Below the pieces are notes generated by a model. It saw nothing but the letters and a program-made list of their open reading frames with translations. It ran no database searches and was not told the origin of the DNA. A stretch of 64,000 nt of DNA from an uncultured Tissierellia bacterium. GTDB taxonomy: Bacteria > Bacillota > Clostridia > Tissierellales > Peptoniphilaceae. The stretch spans positions 1 to 64,000 of the forward strand of contig CABTWE010000004.1 in assembly GCA_902488465.1 (NCBI GenBank), written 5' to 3'. Positions within the stretch are counted from its first letter, which is position 1. Each line of letters opens with the position of its first letter. A program made the translations under genes and the position numbers. Shown one piece after another: positions 1 through 6,558 of this stretch.

Positions 1-40
1 ATCCTTCATTTCTTAGTTCTCTGATGACTGCTGCTTTTTC
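1..40 (-). pseudogene. IS3-family transposase orfB, first codons only
   Basis: In the -1 frame relative to the end of orfA, the minus strand reads EKAAVIRELRNEG, typical of the start of an IS3-family orfB (DDE integrase). The frames join at an A5G run at 34-39, the kind of slippery site these elements use for programmed -1 frameshifting. The rest of orfB lies outside the window, so its integrity is unknown. With orfA broken upstream, normal OrfAB fusion production is unlikely. Confidence 0.65.
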
Positions 41-560
41 GCCTTGAGATATGCAGCATACTTTTCCCTTCTCAAGGCGCCTAATTTTTTTTCGACTGCT
101 TGAACTGTTTTTAATTATCTGACCTCTTCTCTTAAACGAATAAGTTCTTCTCTTTCTGATTCATTAAGTGGATTTGGCTCTATATCTGTGTTTTCATTCT
201 TATCTTTCATTTTGGATGGACGTCCTCTCTTCTTAATTTCAAGAGAATTATACCCAAATTTTTATATTTATTAACCCAAGTGTAAAGTTGACCATCTGGA
301 ATGCCAGCCTCTATAGCTACAGAATTACATGAATTTCCTGCTAATACTTTTGATATAAACTTAAATTTTTCCTCTGCACTCCAGTCTTTATTCTGCTCTT
401 TGTGTTTAAGAATCTCTTCTCCATGAAAATCAACCAGCTTGCTCCAATATCTAATTTTATCTCTAAACATATGTTGATTAACGTCTTCTGGTGTTTCCAT
501 CCACTTTCCTTGTCTGTATAGTTCTACGCATTCTTTTTTGTATTCATAACTATATCGCAT
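13..560 (-). pseudogene. IS3-family transposase orfA, frameshifted
   Basis: OrfA normally supplies the DNA-binding helix-turn-helix part of an IS3-family transposase. The start at 560 (protein MRYSYEYKKE) has a good ribosome binding site at 568-575, 7 bases upstream. The N-terminal half reads like related orfA proteins (VELYRQGKW, LAGNSCNSVAIEAGIPDG, WVNKYKNLG). Near 251 one base appears to be missing: the frame runs out at a stop at 207-209, while the family-like continuation (NSLEIKKRGRPSK, later LKAKKQQSSEN) resumes one frame over. That second frame has a further in-frame TAA at 115-117, where a Tyr codon would be expected, before its natural stop at 13-15. Two lesions make the gene very likely inactive. 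What is seen: the frames and stops. What is inferred: the ancestral reading. Confidence 0.78.
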
Positions 561-567
561 AATAATA

Positions 568-597
568 CCCTCCTTACTGGTTGTCCAGTAAAGAGGG
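568..597 (-). promoter_or_regulatory. Hairpin at the IS end covering the orfA ribosome binding site
   Basis: Two 13-base arms (568-580 and 585-597) pair with one mismatch around a 4-base loop. The inner arm on the minus strand contains the AAGGAGGG ribosome binding site of orfA. A transcript entering from outside the element would fold and hide this site, whereas one starting inside the hairpin would not. Several other IS families block read-through expression this way; its use here is inferred. Confidence 0.55.
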
Positions 598-634
598 TAC
601 ATATCAGATTGGCAAGCATCTTAAAATTGCGTTT

Positions 635-1918
635 TTATTTTTTTATTCTTGGGTTTTTTACAGGAATTACTTGTAGCACGGATACATTGTTGGTAATATC
701 ATAAACAAATATAATTTGATCATCCGTACCGTAATCAAAAGTATAAGTCACACCACGTGTTAAAAATGTTCTTCTTTCAGCCATTCTATATGTGTATTTT
801 GGATGGAAAATGTCACGTCCTTTGGCCTTATCGTTTAAAAATTGTATCATTTCTTCTTTGCTGCCTGAGAGCCCTAAATTTTGATAGTTTTTATAAGCGT
901 CATCATAGTTTTTATTTGCAAAATTATCATGTAAACTAAATACATTCGCAAGCCTTATACCTGTGTCGAACTCTGTTACGAAATAACTTGAGTCCAGGCT
1001 TCCATCGGTGAAATCGTGTCCGGTATTCATAACAAAACGCAATTGATTTTCTGTTTTGTCAATGTTCGATTTAAAATAATCGAATGCTACATAGTGATCA
1101 TTGAAATTAAATGCGGTCATATAGCCCTTACCATCATCATAGTTTTCAATCACTTTTTCAATTTTGTAGCCATCTTTTATTTCCTTTATGCCACCATTTT
1201 TGAGGATATCTCTGATTTGCTTTTCAAAATTTGCACAGCCTTCATCACTAAAATCCGGGTGAATATATTCTCTAAAGAATCCATAGATTCCATCTTTATA
1301 GTTTTTTGCAAGAGAATTATAGAAGTTTTCGATTGCATTAAAGACTTTTTCATCTTCTTCTGTAAAAGTTTTTGAAATGAAGCCGTAGTGAGTCTCATCT
1401 TTATAATCGGAAACAAGTTTAATGGTTCTAGTTTCTTTATCATAATCGACATGAATTCCGACCAATTCACCGAGATCTCTCAATTGAAGATAGTTGTTTC
1501 CGTTTGTCAAAGCTGTTTTAGCATCTCTTTTTTCATATATATCTGATCCTTTTGGATTATGATTAATATAAACAGTTTTTGTAGAGAGCATAGCTTTTGC
1601 CTTTTCAGATTTGATTTCTTCGAGATCACCTTTCATTTTTTCATATGGTCTATATCTTTCAATTATGAAGGTTTTATTTTCATTGTCGTATGAAATGTTG
1701 AATTTCTTTTCAGTTTCATTTAAAATTACAGCTAAATCACGAAGCTTAATATAGTTTGATCCGTTGATATTATAGAACGGAGCTTCTACATCTTTGCCGT
1801 CAAGAGTCAATTTTTGATTGGCCTTCTTTGCTACAACAGTTTCGCTTTCAGCGAAAGTGATTGGGGTTAACGCAACCAGCATGAGTATTGCTAGGAGCAA
1901 TGAAAATTTTTTGTTCAT
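635..1918 (-). CDS. Secreted stalk-domain protein (copper amine oxidase N-like repeats)
   Basis: This is a predicted exported protein of 427 residues with no recognised enzymatic function. Residues 1-23 form a signal peptide (MNKKF, hydrophobic core, then TFA-ES). Two repeats of the copper-amine-oxidase-N/stalk type follow at about 34-88 and 110-170, each with the hallmark NYIKLRDLA or NYLQLRDLG. These domains usually act as extracellular spacers or cell-surface stalks in Firmicutes. The C-terminal 250 residues do not match a family I know, although the FYNSLAKNYKDG region and mixed helix/strand pattern recall NTF2-like folds. The start at 1918 has AGGAGG 5 bases upstream. An upstream in-frame ATG would overlap that site and is rejected. 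The gene stands alone with its own promoter; an IS lies directly downstream. Confidence 0.75.
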   Translation of the reverse strand: MNKKFSLLLAILMLVALTPITFAESETVVAKKANQKLTLDGKDVEAPFYNINGSNYIKLRDLAVILNETEKKFNISYDNENKTFIIERYRPYEKMKGDLEEIKSEKAKAMLSTKTVYINHNPKGSDIYEKRDAKTALTNGNNYLQLRDLGELVGIHVDYDKETRTIKLVSDYKDETHYGFISKTFTEEDEKVFNAIENFYNSLAKNYKDGIYGFFREYIHPDFSDEGCANFEKQIRDILKNGGIKEIKDGYKIEKVIENYDDGKGYMTAFNFNDHYVAFDYFKSNIDKTENQLRFVMNTGHDFTDGSLDSSYFVTEFDTGIRLANVFSLHDNFANKNYDDAYKNYQNLGLSGSKEEMIQFLNDKAKGRDIFHPKYTYRMAERRTFLTRGVTYTFDYGTDDQIIFVYDITNNVSVLQVIPVKNPRIKK

Positions 1919-1942
1919 AGTTTCCTCCAAATAATTTATTAT

Positions 1943-1961
1943 GTTGATTAATTAAATCAAC
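1943..1961. promoter_or_regulatory. Palindrome at the transcription start of the stalk-domain gene
   Basis: GTTGATT and AATCAAC are perfect 7-base arms around a 5-base centre. The site lies between the -10 box (1970-1975) and the ribosome binding site (1924-1928), so it would occupy about +1 to +19 of the transcript. It could be a repressor operator or a 5' RNA hairpin. Confidence 0.4.
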
Positions 1962-1969
1962 TTACAAAT

Positions 1970-1998
1970 ATTATACCATTAAAAAATTGGAAGCACAA
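1970..1998 (-). promoter_or_regulatory. Sigma-A promoter for the stalk-domain gene
   Basis: On the minus strand a TATAAT at 1975-1970 is preceded by TGG (extended -10), with a weak -35 TTGTGC at 1998-1993 and a 17-base spacer. Confidence 0.55.
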
Positions 1999-2012
1999 AT
2001 ATAATTATTTAC

Positions 2013-2040
2013 AAAAAAGTCCCCTATAAAAGGGGACTTT
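2013..2040 (-). terminator. Intrinsic terminator of the Ig-stalk ABC operon
   Basis: Perfect 10-base arms AAAGTCCCCT (2016-2025) and AGGGGACTTT (2031-2040) surround a 5-base loop. On the minus strand the hairpin is followed by a T run. It lies 27 bases past the permease stop codon. Confidence 0.85.
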
Positions 2041-2066
2041 AAATTATACAAACATATAATTGTATT

Positions 2067-3449
2067 TTATTGTGTTCTAATTGCTTCGAGAGGGGAAAGC
2101 TTCGTTGCTTTACGAGCAGGGTAGTATCCACTTAAAATTCCGACTATAGTCGCAAATAAAAGTGCAACGAGTATGAGCCATATTGGAATTATAGAAATTT
2201 TTCCTTCTCCCATCATAGGGAGGCCTCCCATCATTCCGCCCATGTCATCAGGATTACCTTTTTTTGAAAGATAATTTATGATGGCACTCGCTATATAACT
2301 TACGCCAATGCCCAAGGCACCTCCAAAAAGTCCGATAAACGCAGCTTCTGTCAAAAACATTTTTTTGATGTCTGAAACATTAGCGCCGATAACTTTCATA
2401 ATGCCGATCTCCTTGATGCGTTCATAGATACTCATAACCATAGTATTTGCAATTCCGATTGCAGCAACAAGAAGACTTACGGCACCAATTCCGCCAAGTA
2501 TTTTTTGTGTACTTTCAACATTTTTGTTTAGAGCGTCGGTTGCTTGAAGATTTGATTGAGCGTTGTATCCAAGTGCTTTGACCTTGTCATTTACAGCTCT
2601 CATATTCTTAATATCGTCGACTTTGACAATAATGCTGGAATACTTGCTTGTGCTGTTTCTGTCTCTGTAGCCCATTCCGCCGACCATTCCATCAGCTTTT
2701 TGCTTATCGTTCTCACGTTTGATTTCTCTTTTTAATTTCAATGCAAAATCCATTGGTATATATACATTATATGCGGTTTCCCAGTCTTCTTCAGGAAGTT
2801 CTCCAACAACTTTTATTTTGTGAGTCTTTGAATAGCTCCTTTGTTCAGTTTCCGGGTCATAGCCCTCTCCAATATTCATTGTTATCGGATCCTTCTCAAG
2901 GTCGACAAGCGTTTTATCCGGATCATTCATGTCATTCATTCTGCCGCCTCTACTTTTTTGATCGTACCATGAATGTTTGAGACCGCCACCGAATACAGCA
3001 ACTTCTCCGTCAGAAGCTTCCAGAAAACGACCCCATTGCATTTCCGGATTCAACAGTGCATATTTTTCCGGATCCACACCAATGATTTGTGCGAAGTTTG
3101 AATATTTTTTAGAAGCTATGTCAACTCCATCAACTTCCAAAGTTGGAATTGTCACTTGTACATTTTCAATTTTCGCAATTTCTTCGAGTGCTTTATCATC
3201 AAGTGGCTTTGCATCTTTTTGTTTCTGAGTCTCAGGATCGTAAATAGGGTAGGAAACAACTTTTATAACATCAACCGGACCCATTTGAGCTAGAAGCTTT
3301 TTGTTTTGCTCCTTCATTCCGAAGCCGAGGCTCAATGTGGTGATGATTGATGCTGTGCCGATTATAACACCAAGCACCGTCAAAAGAGTTCTAAGTTTCC
3401 TACGCCAAAGATTCCCGAGAGACATCTTAATTAAATCTAAATTAGACAT
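2067..3449 (-). CDS. MacB/FtsX-type ABC transporter permease
   Basis: This 460-residue integral membrane protein is the permease of a three-gene ABC system with the two genes upstream. It has the MacB-like plan: TM1 at about 20-44 after the basic NLWRRKLRTLLT motif, a large extracellular domain (about 45-315), then three C-terminal TM helices, ending in the family signature GYYPARKATKLSPLEAIRTQ. FtsX/MacB permeases of this type move conformational force or extrude peptides and lipids rather than pass small solutes. An unusual Met/Gly-rich stretch (about 397-416, with MGGMMGG and PMMGEG) sits in the short loop before the last TM helix. The start overlaps the preceding gene by 8 bases, suggesting translational coupling. 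Substrate unknown. Confidence 0.85.
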   Translation of the reverse strand: MSNLDLIKMSLGNLWRRKLRTLLTVLGVIIGTASIITTLSLGFGMKEQNKKLLAQMGPVDVIKVVSYPIYDPETQKQKDAKPLDDKALEEIAKIENVQVTIPTLEVDGVDIASKKYSNFAQIIGVDPEKYALLNPEMQWGRFLEASDGEVAVFGGGLKHSWYDQKSRGGRMNDMNDPDKTLVDLEKDPITMNIGEGYDPETEQRSYSKTHKIKVVGELPEEDWETAYNVYIPMDFALKLKREIKRENDKQKADGMVGGMGYRDRNSTSKYSSIIVKVDDIKNMRAVNDKVKALGYNAQSNLQATDALNKNVESTQKILGGIGAVSLLVAAIGIANTMVMSIYERIKEIGIMKVIGANVSDIKKMFLTEAAFIGLFGGALGIGVSYIASAIINYLSKKGNPDDMGGMMGGLPMMGEGKISIIPIWLILVALLFATIVGILSGYYPARKATKLSPLEAIRTQ

Positions 3450-5628
3450 CTAAAGTCAAATCCTTTGTTTCTTTTTTCTTTTTTAATTTTTTTACAACCA
3501 CAAATGTGATTCCACCGACTGCAAGAAGTCCAACCCAAAGATACCATTTCTTTAAAATATTTAAAATCTTATCTTTAAGTCCCGGTTCTTCAGCCGGCAT
3601 TTGATTTTCCGGAGCATTCGGGTCAAAAGCCGGTGCTTCTGAGACTGTGTATTTTACTTCTTTTTTAACTTCTTGTTTTTTTCCGGTTGAGTCTTCATAG
3701 GAAAATACAATATTTCCTTTCTTTTCTCCAGCTTCCATTGCATTTACTTGAATGTCGTAATTTTCAGTTGAACCTTCGAGGAACTTTCCAACATAATAAG
3801 TTGAATTTTGTGCTTCCAACTCATCTGATTCAAAACGAACCATCATGTTGTAGAGTGTAACTTTTCCGGTGTTATAGAATGTAACGGAAAGTGGAGTACC
3901 TTCGCCGACATTAAATGCCTCTTGTGTTTGAACTTCGCCGATTTCAAGTCTCGAGGATTGAACAACAGGAATACCGATTTCTTCTTCGGCTTTAAATTGG
4001 TTATTAGAGCCATCTTCATATTCAAATGAACATGTTACATTATATGTCTTTGCCGTTGCATCAGGAACGGTATAAAGATTTATAGTTTTTTGAACCACGC
4101 CGTTCGGCATAATCTTGTCGATGAAAAATGTATTTGAACTGTCTACAGGTGTAAAGATATTAGAACCTCCTGAATCCTTGCTGTCAGTGCCTTTTGGAGA
4201 GTTCATAGAAATCTTTATATTTTTTACAACCTTTGTTGAGGAAGTATTTTGGAATTCCAAATCCATTGCAAATTCTTTTCCCGCTTCAGGAAGCTTAGGA
4301 TTGAAAGTGTATTTTCTGATGATTACTTTTGGAGTCGAAATTTTATCTTCTTTTCCATCACCTGAGCTATCTTTCTTTGGATTTGAAACAAATATTCCGG
4401 AATACTGTTCAGTTGTGAGAGGATCGCCTTCAGTTTGGTCTTCGTCTCTATATTCAACTTTGATTGTAATCGGATAGTTTTGTGTTGAACTTGCAGGCGT
4501 TGCAAGATAGGTAAAGCTGAAACTTTGAGTTTCTCCAGGTGCTAGGGTTTCAATGAAATGTTGACTGATTGATTTATTTACAAGCCCGTCACCTTCAACG
4601 CTGCTCTTAATCAAAACTCTCTTTGCAGCTTTTTTTCCTCTGTTTGTAACGTCAAACGATAGGGTAGAGGACTTGCCCGGATAAAGTGTGTTTGCCGGTG
4701 TTACAAGATTTTCAATAACAACACTTGAAACATTTGATGGGTCTTTTTTTAGAGTTAAGAAAAATGATTTTTCGCTTTTTGATTGTCCGCCTTCAATGTG
4801 TTGATCGAAATAAGAAAGAGTTACTTTGAACTCATGGTTGCCGGCTTTTGCATTAGGTCCGGCTGAAAGAACAAAACTAACACGCTTTTCTTCATTTGGA
4901 AGAATAGTATCGAAGTTTTTAACATTAAAATCCCTTTCGAGCGTAAATCCGTCAGAACTCATTCCTTCAAGTCTAACCTCAACGTTGTTTATTTCATTAT
5001 CGGTAGGGTTTTTTATCGTAAATCCGGCAATGACATCTTCTCCCGGGGCAATATTCATATTGTTCGGCATAACTCTTATGTCGGAAAGAACAAGTCTGGA
5101 AGCTTGTCTTGGGTCATATTCAACTCTAACATAGGTTGTGACGCTTTTTGTTTGTCCGTCGCTAGTATACACGTTAATGTCAATAGGATATGTTCCAGGC
5201 TGTGCATTGTTTGCAATTTGCACGGTAAATTGAAGGTCAATTGATCCCCCCATCATTCTTCCTCTGAATTCTTTACCAGGCATTCTTTCGTCTGAGCCTT
5301 TCAACATAAAAATATTATTATTTCCTTTAGAGTCGGCATTTCCGCTAATTGTAAAATATCTGCCAATCATCGGAAATCCACTTTGATCTAATGGATAGTT
5401 GAAGTCAACAAACGCACGGATTTCCTTTGTTTCACCAGGTTTGCCGACAACAGTGCTACTTGCACTTATATGTGTAATTGATGATGGTGCAGCTTGTGAA
5501 GGGGGAGTTGAGGGTTCGGTTACTCCTCCATCGCCAGGTTTTCCAGTGGGGCCATCCGCAAAAATACTTACACTTTGAAATATCATAACTAATGATATTA
5601 ATAAAATTAAAAATTTGTTTTTTCTCAT
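3442..5628 (-). CDS. Membrane-anchored extracellular Ig-repeat (CARDB/COG1361-like) protein of an ABC system
   Basis: This 728-residue protein sits between the ATPase and permease genes. Residues 1-25 are a signal peptide, followed by a Pro/Gly/Ser-rich linker to about 50. Then come about five beta-sandwich repeats (about 51-178, 182-290, 300-410, 435-545 and 555-650) with CARDB-like features such as an APGEDV or YPGKSS turn, a conserved NxG/NPT strand, and a LAPGE or MPNG turn. A single TM helix (about 692-712) and a Lys-rich cytoplasmic tail end the protein. Such proteins are seen beside MacB-type permeases in some clostridia and archaea, where they may replace the MacA adaptor; that role is inferred. 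The start at 5628 has GGAGG just upstream; an earlier TTG would lie inside that site. Confidence 0.75.
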   Translation of the reverse strand: MRKNKFLILLISLVMIFQSVSIFADGPTGKPGDGGVTEPSTPPSQAAPSSITHISASSTVVGKPGETKEIRAFVDFNYPLDQSGFPMIGRYFTISGNADSKGNNNIFMLKGSDERMPGKEFRGRMMGGSIDLQFTVQIANNAQPGTYPIDINVYTSDGQTKSVTTYVRVEYDPRQASRLVLSDIRVMPNNMNIAPGEDVIAGFTIKNPTDNEINNVEVRLEGMSSDGFTLERDFNVKNFDTILPNEEKRVSFVLSAGPNAKAGNHEFKVTLSYFDQHIEGGQSKSEKSFFLTLKKDPSNVSSVVIENLVTPANTLYPGKSSTLSFDVTNRGKKAAKRVLIKSSVEGDGLVNKSISQHFIETLAPGETQSFSFTYLATPASSTQNYPITIKVEYRDEDQTEGDPLTTEQYSGIFVSNPKKDSSGDGKEDKISTPKVIIRKYTFNPKLPEAGKEFAMDLEFQNTSSTKVVKNIKISMNSPKGTDSKDSGGSNIFTPVDSSNTFFIDKIMPNGVVQKTINLYTVPDATAKTYNVTCSFEYEDGSNNQFKAEEEIGIPVVQSSRLEIGEVQTQEAFNVGEGTPLSVTFYNTGKVTLYNMMVRFESDELEAQNSTYYVGKFLEGSTENYDIQVNAMEAGEKKGNIVFSYEDSTGKKQEVKKEVKYTVSEAPAFDPNAPENQMPAEEPGLKDKILNILKKWYLWVGLLAVGGITFVVVKKLKKKKETKDLTLDV

Positions 5629-5646
5629 ATTTTCCTCCAATATTAA

Positions 5647-6408
5647 CTATATCTCGCTGTTTATTTCTTCTATCTTATCGAATCTGCTTCGAATAACTTC
5701 CTCTGAAGGAAGTGGTTTTGGTATTTGTGTATCAATTTTTTCAATCGTTCCGTCTCTAAAATGTATAATTCTGTCAGAATAGACGGCTGTTTCAATGTCG
5801 TGCGTTACAACTATCATAGTGCTGTTATTTCTTCTAACCATATCGGTCATAAGTTCGATAACTTCGATTGAGGTTTTCGAATCCAAATTTCCGGTTGGTT
5901 CGTCTGCAAAAATTATTTTCGGGCTATCCACAAAAGCTCTCGCAATACTTACTCTTTGTTGCTGACCACCGCTCATTTCGGAAGGTTTGTGGTAGAGTCT
6001 TTTTCCGAGTCCAACTTCCTTTAAAATCTTTTCTGCCATTTCAATTCTTTTTTTCTTAGGGACACCTTTAAAAGCGAGTCCGAGCCCAACATTTTCAACT
6101 GCTGAAAATGTCGGTATAAGATTGTAAGCCTGAAAAACAAAACCGACATTTAGTTGTCGGAACCTTGTTGCTTGTTCTTCAGTTAGATTTTCCATGTGAA
6201 TGTTTCCTATTATAACTTCTCCGGATGTTGGTCTTTCAAGTCCGGCGCACATATTTAAAAGAGTTGATTTGCCGCTGCCGGAAGGGCCGACAAGACAAAT
6301 ACATTCACCCTTATAAATATCAAGACTGACGTGACGCAAAGCAACTATTTTTTCCTGTCCCATTTTATAGACTTTCGTTAAGTCCTTAAGTTCTATTAAC
6401 GGTTGCAA
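5647..6408 (-). CDS. LolD/MacB-type ABC transporter ATP-binding protein
   Basis: This is the nucleotide-binding subunit of the Ig-stalk ABC system, 253 residues. It has Walker A GPSGSGKST (41-49), a Q-loop region VFQAYNLIP (91-99), the signature MSGGQQQR (145-152), Walker B IIFADEPTG (165-173) and the switch histidine in VVTHD (about 200). The LNVGFVFQ and PTGNLDSKT motifs are those of the LolD/MacB/FtsE branch. The start is a TTG at 6408 with GGAGGTGATA at 6411-6420. It is the first gene of the operon ATPase, Ig-repeat protein, permease. A C-terminal extension of about 30 residues past the usual domain end has no clear role. Confidence 0.9.
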   Translation of the reverse strand: MQPLIELKDLTKVYKMGQEKIVALRHVSLDIYKGECICLVGPSGSGKSTLLNMCAGLERPTSGEVIIGNIHMENLTEEQATRFRQLNVGFVFQAYNLIPTFSAVENVGLGLAFKGVPKKKRIEMAEKILKEVGLGKRLYHKPSEMSGGQQQRVSIARAFVDSPKIIFADEPTGNLDSKTSIEVIELMTDMVRRNNSTMIVVTHDIETAVYSDRIIHFRDGTIEKIDTQIPKPLPSEEVIRSRFDKIEEINSEI

Positions 6409-6428
6409 TCTATCACCTCCATGATTAC

Positions 6429-6457
6429 ATTATAGCAAAGAGTAGAGTTTTAATCAA
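6429..6457 (-). promoter_or_regulatory. Sigma-A promoter of the Ig-stalk ABC operon
   Basis: On the minus strand TTGATT (6457-6452), a 17-base spacer and TATAAT (6434-6429) form a near-consensus promoter. Transcription would start near 6421, so the 5' leader holds little more than the ribosome binding site. A perfect 12-base palindrome (6455-6466) overlaps the -35 box and could be an operator. Confidence 0.7.
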
Positions 6458-6500
6458 TTATAATTGTGTGTTTTTTTATTACATTTGCGTGACCTTATTG

Positions 6501-6529
6501 TTAAGATTCGAAATGGGTATAAGTATAAT
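6501..6529 (+). promoter_or_regulatory. Probable promoter of the nucleoside kinase gene
   Basis: A consensus TATAAT at 6524-6529 lies 29 bases before the start codon. The -35 is poor (TTAAGA at 6501-6506, 17-base spacer). Confidence 0.5.
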
Positions 6530-6558
6530 GCTATGAAAAATGAAAAGAAGGGGATTAG

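Larger units (their letters stand above)
1..601 (-). mobile_element. IS3-family insertion sequence, transposase-start end only
   Basis: The element enters from the left edge of the window and ends near 601, where the minus strand begins TGTACCC, the usual terminal sequence of this IS3 subgroup. It holds an orfA-type helix-turn-helix gene and the first codons of orfB in the -1 frame. Only one end is visible, so the second inverted repeat and the target duplication cannot be checked. The outer end lies 33 bases past the stop codon of the same-strand stalk-domain gene, and no terminator is visible between them. Confidence 0.8.

Noticed and set aside
1943..1961. Fnr box at the stalk-domain gene
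   Set aside because: TTGAT and ATCAA are separated by 7 bases rather than the 4 of an Fnr site.
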